Below are positions 1 to 6,744 of a stretch of 8,617 nt of DNA, one piece after another; position 1 is the stretch's first letter; each line of letters begins with the position of its first letter. The notes beneath the pieces were generated by a model, which saw nothing but the letters and a program-made list of their open reading frames with translations, was not told the origin of the DNA and did no database searches. The position numbers and the translations under genes were made by a program. Source of the DNA: Kiritimatiellia bacterium (GTDB taxonomy: Bacteria; Verrucomicrobiota; Kiritimatiellia; RFP12; UBA1067); contig JAFVZE010000231.1 in assembly GCA_017508315.1 (NCBI GenBank), positions 1 through 8,617 of the forward strand, written 5' to 3'.

Positions 1-3000
1 GCCTTTTCGAACCGGATGAAGAGGCGACGTACGAATGGCGGTGGACGAATCTTGATTCCGAAACGCCGGATATGACGGGCGCGGTCGTCACGAATGCGTT
101 TTACGCCGGCACTCACAGCGTGAGACTTGTTCTTAAAAATGCCGACGGCGAAGGGCTTGCGCTCACGAATACGCTTGTTTCGGCAATTGAGATTCTGCCC
201 GGTCCCGATTTCCACGTGTCGGCGTCCGGCAGCGACGAAGCCGGGTTCGGCTCAAAGAGCAAGCCCTACGCTACATTGAAAAAAGCGCTTGAAAATGCGA
301 CCACGGGGCAGAAAATCAGAATCACCGGCACGTTGAAAGAAAATTTTGCCTACACTTTGAAGGGTGTAGAGCTTTTCGGTGACGGGCCTGCCGAATCGGG
401 TTTGGAGACGGCGAGCCAATATAACGCTTATCTCACGTTGAAGGAAGGGGCTACCGTTCACGGTTTGAAGATTTCCGGTTCACGCAGCAACGCCGGTGTC
501 TTGAGAATTCCGGCCGGAGAGGATTCGTCGGCAGTCTCCAACTGTTGGCTGTCGGGCAACTACTATTCTACAGCCGGAAATCCCGGCGGAGGTTTCAGTG
601 CAGGTCTCGTCACGCACTCACTTTTCAGCGGCAACAGCTGCAATTACGGTCCGGTAGTATCGGCTGAGGGTACCGCAAAGATCAGGAACTGCATCTTTAC
701 CGGCAACTATATCAAAAGCGATGGTGTTGCCCAGAATAGGTTGGGAGTAGTTCAACTCGCCGGTTCGGCGGTCTTTGAGAATAATACGGTCTACGGCAAC
801 TATTCGGCTAAAACAGCGAACAGCGAACATCATTCGGCCGGGCTTTATGTTCCAAGCGGCAGTCCCGCAATCCGCAACAACATTGTAAGCTATAACTTCA
901 TTCACGGTGCTATCGGTTCGGAAACCGCCGTAGAGAGCAACTATCTCTGCAAGGACGGTGCAACGCCGGTTGCGACGCACAACGCTTCCGGCGAAGGCTT
1001 CGGCGAAAACGCGGTTACTTTGCGCCCGACATTCGCCAATCTCGATATGTCGCTGGCGGCGGAGAAGCGAGATTTCACGCTTGCGGAAAATTCGTCCTGC
1101 ATCGACAGAGGTGTCGCAATCGACTGGCTTACCGACGCCATCGACTATGCCGGCAAGCGCCGCGTTCAGGGCTGGGCGGTGGATATCGGCGCATGTGAAG
1201 CCGACGGAAAGACGCTTTTCTTCGATATCGCCGCGCAGGCGAATGTGGTCACCGGTGCGCAGAGTGTCGCCTTTGCGGTGACGGGTGATACGGCGTACAT
1301 TCCGCAAAACGCCGATATCCGCTGGTTTGTCGACGGCGAGGAAGCTGAAGCGCGCGGAGCGTCCGTATCGCTTCCGCTCGAAGAGGGTCGCCACGACATT
1401 GCCGTCGATCTCGGCGGATTCTTCCGGGTCGAAAAGAAGGACTTCATTTTTGTTAAAACTCCGCAGGCGGTCGTCATCGCGACCGGCGAAGTGCAGGGCA
1501 ACGGCAGGAAGACGGTGACGTTCACCGCCGTCGCCAAGGGTTTTGAATTCGCCGAGACGGCCAGATTCGAATGGTATTGGAACGCGACCGGCGAGGGCGA
1601 AATCGCGGCGACGGGAAATCCGGTTGAGGCGGTATTCCGCCCCGGCTCGCATGATGCGTTCGTTCGCGTAACCGACGCCGACGGCGAAGGGGCGGTATTC
1701 GAGACCAATCTCCTTGCCGCGGTCACGGTCGAGCAGATGTCGGCGAAGATCCGTCTTTCGGGCACCTTCGGCGAGGGATCGAAGAGTGTGGCGCTCACGG
1801 CCGTGCCGACCGGGTTCGCCATCGAACCTCCTGCCGTCTGCACATGGGTCTGGACGCGCGAAGAAGACGGCGCAACCGGCACGCTGACGGGCAATCCGGC
1901 GATCGGCGTCTTCACGACGGGCACGTACGCTTTCTCGCTCGAGATCGCGAATGCGGACGGAGAAGGCGCCGTCGTCACGGCTTCGCTCGCATCCGGTGCG
2001 CTCAGGATCTACGCGCCGCAGAATGTCGAGATTCCCTCCGGACAGGGAACGACGCCGGTATATCTCGATCAGCTCGGGGAAATTCCCTTCAAGGCCGTGA
2101 ACGGACGTCCGATAACCGGTGCGGGCGACATGACTGTCGTTTCCGCAGACAGCTACCGCGCGGTCGAGGACGTGCGCGACCACGGCGCCGTCGGCGACGG
2201 CAGGAGCGACGATACGGCGGCGATCATGGCCGCTCTCGAAGCGGCGTATGCGAGCGGCAAGCCGCTCTACTTCCCGAGAAGTGCGGCAGGTTCGGTCTAT
2301 CTCACGCGCAAGGGTCTTATTCTGAAAAGCTCTCTGACGATCACCGCCGATCCGGGAGCGGTTCTCGCGAACGCGTCGGCAGTTCTGGACGGAGGCGGTC
2401 AGACGATTTCAACGCCGCTTGCCGAAACCATGCCGAAGGGGGCGACGTCCTGCAAAGTTTACAATGTCGCCGGGCTTAAGGTCGGGCAGGAGGTCACCAT
2501 CGGGGACGCCTCTTCGTACGGCGAAACCCTTGCCGACATCACGGCGATCGATCCGGAGACGAAGACGGTCACGTTCGACACGAGCCGCTATGTCCTCTCG
2601 GGCGTCAACACCGGTGCGCTGAAGGAAATGCCGAAGAATTCGGCCGTTCTCATGACCGATTTCTCTCTCGTCAAATCGGTTGGGACCATAGCGGCCATCA
2701 ACTGCACGGTGGAGAACATAACTCTGCGTCCGTACGGCAATCCGCTCGACAAGTATATCTACACCATAAGTCCTCTGCATCAGACCAGACAGGCGGAGTC
2801 CTCGCAGAATACGCTGCGCGTAAGCAACGTGACGATTGACGGCTCCATGCACGACGGCATATCGGCGCAGGGCTCCGGCGATGTCTGGATTGAAAACTGC
2901 ACGGTCAGGAACGTCAGGCACAAAGGCATTCACTGGGGCACGAAATGCGACAAAATCATCGTCCGCGGGAACCTCTGCGTCGGCTGCGGCTCCGCCGAGA

Positions 3001-3593
3001 GCGAGAAAGTCTCCAACAACGGCGGCACCGGCGCGATGTACTACTGCTCGCGCAACCAGCGCGTCATCATCGAAGGCAACCGGATGGTCGACTGCTACAG
3101 GGGCGTTTTCGGCTTCGACTACCGCAGCAACGGCGAAACCGATACCGATTCGGTAGTCGCGGAGAACGTTTTCGACAATTGCACGATAAGCGGCATAAGC
3201 CCGATTGGCATCGGCGGAACGGGCTGTCAGCTGAAAATAACCGGTAACGTGTTCAGGCGGTTTACCGGAAACGCGGTGCCGATCACATTTACGCAAGCCA
3301 AAGGACCGCTCGGATTCGTAATCTCGGACAACATCATCGGTGCGTTCCAGGACGGCTACGTCAACGCGGCGGGGGCGATAGTCGTTTCCAATGCCGCGGG
3401 GCTTGTCATCAGCGGCAATGTGATCGAGCGCAATCCGGCGGCGAGCGGATCGACGGATATCGTGATCGCCTCTTCGACGGATGTAGCCGTGTCGGCGAAC
3501 GTCGTCGACGGCAGAATCGACGACACCGACGAAGGCAACGCGAATATAGTCAAGTCCGGCAATATCGAAAAGATCGAGGAGGTTGAACAATGA
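1..3593 (+). CDS. Giant modular beta-helix protein with Ig-like repeats (5' partial)
   Basis: The frame is open to the left edge (first full codon at 3), and residues before the ATG at 72 (YEWRWTN) already belong to an Ig-like repeat, so that ATG is internal. Modules in order: partial Ig/PKD-like repeat (3-200); a first right-handed beta-helix (about 201-1199) closing with DIGACE, the usual end of choice-of-anchor-Q-type helices; three Ig-like repeats (about 1218-2020); a hinge (2097-2138); a GDGRSDDT motif opening a pectate-lyase-3-like helix (about 2175-3590). That helix is interrupted by an extra segment near 2403-2660, then has polar and Cys-rich rungs (HDGIS at 2850, HKGIHWGT at 2919) and Asn-containing turns (GNVF, GNVI). 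No membrane segment or sorting signal follows the helix. The role is probably an extracellular polysaccharide-binding protein, lyase or epimerase; the activity is not established. Its C-terminus matches the next two genes. It overlaps the next gene by ATGA. Confidence 0.9.
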   Translation, partial: LFEPDEEATYEWRWTNLDSETPDMTGAVVTNAFYAGTHSVRLVLKNADGEGLALTNTLVSAIEILPGPDFHVSASGSDEAGFGSKSKPYATLKKALENATTGQKIRITGTLKENFAYTLKGVELFGDGPAESGLETASQYNAYLTLKEGATVHGLKISGSRSNAGVLRIPAGEDSSAVSNCWLSGNYYSTAGNPGGGFSAGLVTHSLFSGNSCNYGPVVSAEGTAKIRNCIFTGNYIKSDGVAQNRLGVVQLAGSAVFENNTVYGNYSAKTANSEHHSAGLYVPSGSPAIRNNIVSYNFIHGAIGSETAVESNYLCKDGATPVATHNASGEGFGENAVTLRPTFANLDMSLAAEKRDFTLAENSSCIDRGVAIDWLTDAIDYAGKRRVQGWAVDIGACEADGKTLFFDIAAQANVVTGAQSVAFAVTGDTAYIPQNADIRWFVDGEEAEARGASVSLPLEEGRHDIAVDLGGFFRVEKKDFIFVKTPQAVVIATGEVQGNGRKTVTFTAVAKGFEFAETARFEWYWNATGEGEIAATGNPVEAVFRPGSHDAFVRVTDADGEGAVFETNLLAAVTVEQMSAKIRLSGTFGEGSKSVALTAVPTGFAIEPPAVCTWVWTREEDGATGTLTGNPAIGVFTTGTYAFSLEIANADGEGAVVTASLASGALRIYAPQNVEIPSGQGTTPVYLDQLGEIPFKAVNGRPITGAGDMTVVSADSYRAVEDVRDHGAVGDGRSDDTAAIMAALEAAYASGKPLYFPRSAAGSVYLTRKGLILKSSLTITADPGAVLANASAVLDGGGQTISTPLAETMPKGATSCKVYNVAGLKVGQEVTIGDASSYGETLADITAIDPETKTVTFDTSRYVLSGVNTGALKEMPKNSAVLMTDFSLVKSVGTIAAINCTVENITLRPYGNPLDKYIYTISPLHQTRQAESSQNTLRVSNVTIDGSMHDGISAQGSGDVWIENCTVRNVRHKGIHWGTKCDKIIVRGNLCVGCGSAESEKVSNNGGTGAMYYCSRNQRVIIEGNRMVDCYRGVFGFDYRSNGETDTDSVVAENVFDNCTISGISPIGIGGTGCQLKITGNVFRRFTGNAVPITFTQAKGPLGFVISDNIIGAFQDGYVNAAGAIVVSNAAGLVISGNVIERNPAASGSTDIVIASSTDVAVSANVVDGRIDDTDEGNANIVKSGNIEKIEEVEQ
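3..2020 (+). repeat. Divergent Ig/PKD-like protein repeats (four copies, split by a helix domain)
   Basis: Copies lie at about 3-200, 1218-1460, 1461-1736 and 1737-2020. Copies 1, 3 and 4 share the pattern (Y/F/T)xWxW...(T)GxxxxxxFxxGxHxxxxxxxxADGEG, with ADGEG near 141, 1677 and 1953. The 1218-1460 copy keeps the WFVDG and EGRHDI parts but has lost ADGEG. Such repeats usually act as spacers or adhesive stalks in exported proteins. The array is interrupted between copies 1 and 2 by the first beta-helix. Confidence 0.7.
201..1199 (+). other. Choice-of-anchor-Q-type beta-helix domain inserted in the Ig array
   Basis: This domain starts near GPDFHVSASGSDEAGFGSKS, a form typical of extracellular helices (HVSxxGsDxxGxGSxxxPYATLxxAL). 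It runs through turns with repeated N-x-x-x-GN (CWLSGNYY, LFSGNSC, IFTGNYI, TVYGNYS) and ends at DIGACE. Its DNA is visibly poorer in GC than the rest: hand counts give 27/60 at 301-360 and 28/60 at 841-900, against 46/60 at 2161-2220. The family is known for surface or secreted helices; no catalytic residues can be assigned from the sequence. Confidence 0.7.
2097..2138 (+). other. Hinge motif copy 1 (VNGRPITGAGDMTV)
   Basis: A short linker before the pectate-lyase-3-like helix of the first gene. It aligns without gaps, over 25 residues, with segments at the same place in the next two genes (4535-4576 and 5634-5675 are the matching cores). The NGxxxxGxGxxxx form resembles linkers frequent in phage tail fibres. 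Confidence 0.75.
2184..2225 (+). repeat. GDG..DDT coding repeat, copy 1
   Basis: These 42 bases encode GAVGDGRSDDTAAI. They match 4622-4663 at 37 of 42 positions, including an unbroken 19-base identity (2184-2202 with 4622-4640). The related third copy at 5721-5762 matches copy 2 at 34 of 42. The motif opens pectate-lyase-3-type helices (Pfam PF12708 form: G..GDG.tDDT.Ai..Al). The strong DNA identity fits duplication of the helix module or strong protein constraint with shared codon bias. Confidence 0.7.
3577..3582 (+). promoter_or_regulatory. Ribosome binding site AGGAGG for the LamG/beta-helix gene
   Basis: A full-consensus AGGAGG lies 7 bases before the ATG at 3590, inside the end of the preceding gene. 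With the ATGA stop/start overlap it fixes the start and suggests translational coupling. Confidence 0.85.
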
Positions 3594-5494
3594 AGGCTAA
3601 AATAATTTCCGCCGCAATGGCGGTCGTGACGGTATGGTCGCTCGGCGGATCGATCAGGATCCAGCTCGGGCAGGACTACAACCGGTATCTGACATCTTCC
3701 GCGAACGGAAAAATATACAGTTCTTCCGAGGGATTGAAGGAACCTTTTGATCTCAACCGGGATTTCTACGTCGAGCTTGTCATGCGTCTCGACAAGAGCG
3801 ATCCCGCCTCCGCGTTGCCGATCTGCGGATTCGGAGGAATGGAGATGCGTTACCTGAGAGGGCCTTTCCAGCTTCTTTACACGCATACGGCGACGACATA
3901 CTGCTTCAACAATACGATTACCGAACCCCGGCTGCGCTATCCGCTCGGCGATCTGCATCATGTGATTCTCATGAGCGTCGGACGGGTCTGCAGACTGTAT
4001 GTCGACGGCGAGCTTTTCGCGACGCAGGATTGGAGCCAAAACTATTCTCAGCATCCGTGGGAAGAGTCGAAAAACCGCAATTCCAAGAGTCTTTCTTTCG
4101 CGCCGAGCCACGAGATCCGGCTTTTCCGGGTGGGCTATCTCGCCGACGGCGAGAATGAAGGCGAAGATCCTTCAACGCTTGTCGCCTCGCATTACAACAA
4201 CGGCGATCCGCTTAGGTATGAACTCTCCGCGCCGACGCGGCTTGTCGACATGCGCCAGAAGGATTTCAGGCTGAAATCGGCGCTCAACCCCGTCTCCGGA
4301 CAGAGACTCCGTCCCGTCGCCGCTCTGGACGGGACCGTCTCGTGGCGGACGGACGATCCGTACGGGCGCATTCTCCAGGGAGAGGGCGTTCCTTCGCTTG
4401 CGCCTCGCTACGCGGGCCAGTACTACCGCGATACCGTCAGCGGCAGACTCTATCTCGCATCGGGCAACGGGGCTCCCGGCGACTGGAGAGGTTTCGTCTA
4501 CGCCTCGGACATCGGCGACATTCTCGTTCAGAGCGTGGGCGGAGTGTCGCTTTTCGGCGGCGGAAACATCGTCATCGGTTCCGCCGAGCCGTACCGTGAA
4601 GTCGTCGACGTTACGGCAACGGGCGCCGTCGGCGACGGCATCGCCGACGATACCGCGGCGATCGCCGAGGCGCTGCGCATCGCAAAAACGGGCGGCAAGG
4701 CTCTGTACTTCCCGGTCACCGCGCCCGGCGGCAGCTACCGCGTCACGTCGCCGATAGAGTTGGACGGCACGATCGGCGTGTCCGGCGCGAACGGCGCAAG
4801 GATCGTCAGTGACAGGACGGTGTTCGCCGTCACCGGCTCCGACATCAGGATTTCCGATCTCGCCGTCGTTTCGTCCGGTTCGACGGCGGTCGCTGTTTCC
4901 GGCGCCCGAAGAGTCAGGTTCGAGCGCGTCGCGGTCGAGTCCGCCGGTGTCGCGTTCGGAATCGAAAACGCTTCGGACGTCTGGATCGAAAGCGCGAGCG
5001 TCGCATCCGCGCTCGCGGGCGTGAAACTGACCGGTTCGCGGCGCGTGAGCGTATCGAACGGGGCGTTCGAGGGGTGCGCGTGCGGAGTTTCTTTCGAAGG
5101 CGGGAATTCGTCGTCGCTGGTCACCGCCAACGTGTTCGTCGATTGCGCGATCGGCGCTGCCGCTTCGTCCGGCGATGCCGATCTCGTGTTCGCGCGGAAC
5201 GTCTTCGACAACTCTTCGGACAAAGGTGTTCACCTGAACGGTGCGAAGCGCGTCAACGTGAAGGCAAACATTTTCCGTGCCTTTCCGGCGGCGGCGACGC
5301 CGATAGCGTGCTTGTCTTCGTACTCGGCGATTTCCGGCAACAGCATCGCGCGCTCGACGCCCGACGCGACGCTTGCCGACATCGTGCTTACCGGCAGCGA
5401 CGCCGTCACGGTCGGCGGCAACGTGATGGACGGGCGCATAGTCACCGACGGGGCGACGCGAATCGCCGAGAGCGCCAATCTGAAAGCGGAATGA
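3590..5494 (+). CDS. Secreted LamG-like plus beta-helix protein
   Basis: 634 residues. Residues 1-21 form a signal peptide (MKAKIISAAMAVVTVWSLGG core). Residues about 50-205 look like a LamG/concanavalin-type jelly roll: FYVELVMRLD, HHVILMSVGRVCRLYVDGELF, then EIRLFRVGY and HYNNGDP, a pattern I associate with LamG modules in phage and PVC proteins. Residues 274-302 (YAGQYYRDTVSGRLYLASG..GDW) resemble a phage tail-fibre segment. Residues 316-329 are the shared hinge and 344-358 hold GAVGDGIADDT. The rest is a parallel beta-helix rich in Ser, Ala and Gly with few groove His or aromatic residues, so it may be structural or binding rather than catalytic. Against its neighbours it lacks about 28 residues in the C-terminal helix (a missing rung). 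The likely role is carbohydrate binding at or outside the cell surface; the ligand is unknown. Confidence 0.88.
   Translation: MKAKIISAAMAVVTVWSLGGSIRIQLGQDYNRYLTSSANGKIYSSSEGLKEPFDLNRDFYVELVMRLDKSDPASALPICGFGGMEMRYLRGPFQLLYTHTATTYCFNNTITEPRLRYPLGDLHHVILMSVGRVCRLYVDGELFATQDWSQNYSQHPWEESKNRNSKSLSFAPSHEIRLFRVGYLADGENEGEDPSTLVASHYNNGDPLRYELSAPTRLVDMRQKDFRLKSALNPVSGQRLRPVAALDGTVSWRTDDPYGRILQGEGVPSLAPRYAGQYYRDTVSGRLYLASGNGAPGDWRGFVYASDIGDILVQSVGGVSLFGGGNIVIGSAEPYREVVDVTATGAVGDGIADDTAAIAEALRIAKTGGKALYFPVTAPGGSYRVTSPIELDGTIGVSGANGARIVSDRTVFAVTGSDIRISDLAVVSSGSTAVAVSGARRVRFERVAVESAGVAFGIENASDVWIESASVASALAGVKLTGSRRVSVSNGAFEGCACGVSFEGGNSSSLVTANVFVDCAIGAAASSGDADLVFARNVFDNSSDKGVHLNGAKRVNVKANIFRAFPAAATPIACLSSYSAISGNSIARSTPDATLADIVLTGSDAVTVGGNVMDGRIVTDGATRIAESANLKAE
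4409..4495 (+). other. Phage-fibre-like GQYY.DT..GRLYLASG module
   Basis: Residues 274-302 of the LamG/helix protein read YAGQYYRDT, then GRLYLASGN and GDWRGF. The G.YY.dT.tg.LY.a.G....W form recurs in phage tail-fibre and receptor-binding proteins as a short repeat just before the distal domain. It is absent from the first and third helix proteins. The recognition is from memory of the family pattern. Confidence 0.55.
4535..4576 (+). other. Hinge motif copy 2 (VGGVSLFGGGNIVI)
   Basis: Same position and spacing as the copies at 2097-2138 and 5634-5675, just before the GDG..DDT motif. This copy is the most altered: the Asn of NG is replaced by Gly. Confidence 0.7.
4622..4663 (+). repeat. GDG..DDT coding repeat, copy 2
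   Basis: Encodes GAVGDGIADDTAAI. It is 37/42 identical to 2184-2225 and 34/42 identical to 5721-5762 by hand alignment. Confidence 0.7.
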
Positions 5495-5500
5495 TTCAAC

Positions 5501-5505
5501 GGAGG
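5501..5505 (+). promoter_or_regulatory. Ribosome binding site GGAGG for the minimal beta-helix gene
   Basis: GGAGG lies 8 bases before the ATG at 5514, inside the 19-base gap after the previous stop codon. This short gap holds no promoter or terminator that I can see. Confidence 0.8.
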
Positions 5506-5513
5506 ACCTCAAA

Positions 5514-6737
5514 ATGAAAAACATATCGATTTCGGTTTTCGCGGCTCTCGCCGTCTGCGGGAATCTCACGGCAGGCGGGGTTTCCGGCAAACCGCTCTCG
5601 CTTGAAGACATACAGGCCGTCGGTTTCAGGACGATCAACGGAGAATCGGTCGTCGGGAGCGGAAATATAGAAATTCCAGGCTCCGGCGATTACAAGGCCG
5701 CCGTAAACGCGGCGGACTTCGGCGCGATCGGCGACGGCGCAACCGACGATACCGCCGCGCTCGCGGCGGCGCTCGCCGAGGCGAAGAAATCCCGCAAGCC
5801 GCTTTATCTGCCGATGACGGCGTCGGGAGGCGCGTACCTCGTTTCCGGGCCGCTGACGCTTGAAGGTCCAATGTCGCTTTCGTCCGCGCTCGGCGTGAAA
5901 CTTGAAGCGCAAAGCGGTGATGCGCTCAAGGTGAAAGGCTCCGGCGCGAGAGTTTCAAATCTTACGGTAGAGGCGGCGCAGGGCGCCGGTATCGCCGTGA
6001 CGGAAGCTTCGGACGTGATACTTCGGGATGTCATCGTCAATGCGGCGGCGACCGACGGTATCGCCGTTTCCGGTTCGTCCGGCATCCGCCTCGAGCGCGT
6101 CGTCGTGAAAAACGCCGCCTCGAACGCCGTCAGGCTCGGAGCCGGGGCGCGGAACATCCATATACGCGAATGCCTTCTGGCGCTCTCGCCGAACGGCGTT
6201 TATTTCGATCAAAACGCCGCCGGAGCTATAATCGTGAACAATCAGATCGACTGCAGCCGATACGCTCTTGCCGGAACCGCCTTCGACAAGGACGCTCCGG
6301 ATCTCGGCGCGACGGTCGCCAACAACACTTTCAACGCCGGCGGAGTCAATTTGACGGGCGGGGTAAGGCTCAACATAACCGGCAACAGTTTCCTTCACTT
6401 CAAAGGCGACGCGATCGCGCTGCAGCTGTCGGGGAGCGCGGAGCATCCTCTGCGCGATTCGACCGTAACCTGCAACACCTTCGGCAGCTTCGCCGACAAC
6501 TACTCCAATCCAGACGGAGCGATAATCGTCTCCAGCGCCGAAAAACTCGTTATCCGCGGCAATGTGCTCAGGCGCATGAGCGATTACTACAAGGCGATCA
6601 CCGGCTCGGGCAAGGTCGATATCGTCGTTGCCGGTTCGAAGAAGGTGATCGTTTCGGGCAATTCAGTGGAAGGGGCGATCGACGTTTCGTCCGGAAACGA
6701 AGGCGTCGTCGCTTCCGGCAACGCGACCGTCCGGTAG
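5514..6737 (+). CDS. Secreted minimal beta-helix protein (pectate-lyase-3-like)
   Basis: 407 residues, the shortest of three tandem paralogues. Residues 1-20 form a signal peptide (MKNISISVFAALAVCGNLTA). The hinge INGESVVGSGNIEI (41-54) follows almost at once, then AIGDGATDDT (71-80) and a right-handed beta-helix to the end. The helix shows regular Asn turns about 20-30 residues apart (VNNQI, ANNTF, TGNSF, TCNTF, RGNVL, SGNSV), as expected of an Asn ladder. The C-terminal part aligns with the first gene: L.ITGN.F..F, GAI.VS.A..LVI.GNV, DIV.A....V.VS.N. It contains no Ig-like, LamG or catalytic-looking insert, so it defines the core unit of the family. It could be a structural fibre, a binding protein or a weak lyase; no active site is evident. 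Confidence 0.88.
   Translation: MKNISISVFAALAVCGNLTAGGVSGKPLSLEDIQAVGFRTINGESVVGSGNIEIPGSGDYKAAVNAADFGAIGDGATDDTAALAAALAEAKKSRKPLYLPMTASGGAYLVSGPLTLEGPMSLSSALGVKLEAQSGDALKVKGSGARVSNLTVEAAQGAGIAVTEASDVILRDVIVNAAATDGIAVSGSSGIRLERVVVKNAASNAVRLGAGARNIHIRECLLALSPNGVYFDQNAAGAIIVNNQIDCSRYALAGTAFDKDAPDLGATVANNTFNAGGVNLTGGVRLNITGNSFLHFKGDAIALQLSGSAEHPLRDSTVTCNTFGSFADNYSNPDGAIIVSSAEKLVIRGNVLRRMSDYYKAITGSGKVDIVVAGSKKVIVSGNSVEGAIDVSSGNEGVVASGNATVR
5634..5675 (+). other. Hinge motif copy 3 (INGESVVGSGNIEI)
   Basis: Closest of the three copies to the tail-fibre-like form NG.s..GsG.i.i. Here it sits only about 20 residues after the predicted signal peptide cleavage site, so it would form the mature N-terminal region. 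Confidence 0.75.
5721..5762 (+). repeat. GDG..DDT coding repeat, copy 3
   Basis: Encodes GAIGDGATDDTAAL. It is 34/42 identical to the copy at 4622-4663 and marks the start of the helix in the minimal paralogue. Confidence 0.65.
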
Positions 6738-6739
6738 GG
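6736..6739 (+). promoter_or_regulatory. Weak ribosome binding site AGGG for the GH39-like gene
   Basis: AGGG overlaps the TAG stop of the preceding gene and lies 5 bases before the ATG at 6745. It is the weakest of the four sites here, so translation may rely on ribosomes finishing the upstream gene. This may lower glycosidase output relative to the helix proteins. Confidence 0.6.
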
Positions 6740-6744
6740 TTTTT

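Noticed and set aside
72..74. ATG at 72 as the true start of the first gene
   Set aside because: No ribosome site precedes it, and codons from position 3 onward continue an Ig-like repeat, so the gene begins outside the window.
618..2183. Long antisense reading frame of 521 codons
   Set aside because: It lies wholly opposite the modular helix gene. The product is rich in Arg and lacks domain patterns, as expected of the mirror of GC-rich codons.
2409..3590. Antisense reading frame of 393 codons
   Set aside because: Mirror of the first gene's helix; Arg/Asp/Val-rich without recognisable motifs, and the sense frame shows clear helix repeats.
3500..3593. Sorting or anchor signal at the C-terminus of the first helix protein
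   Set aside because: The chain ends in a charged tail (KIEEVEQ) with no LPXTG, PEP-CTERM-like or hydrophobic segment; the other two helix proteins also end directly after the helix.
4172..5638. Antisense reading frame of 488 codons
   Set aside because: Crosses two genes and their junction on the opposite strand with composition typical of a shadow frame; no ribosome site or domain seen.
1..6737. Part of a prophage, given fibre-like motifs
   Set aside because: Signal peptides on the helix proteins and adjoining secreted glycosidases fit cellular export; no capsid, tail, integrase or lysis genes are visible.
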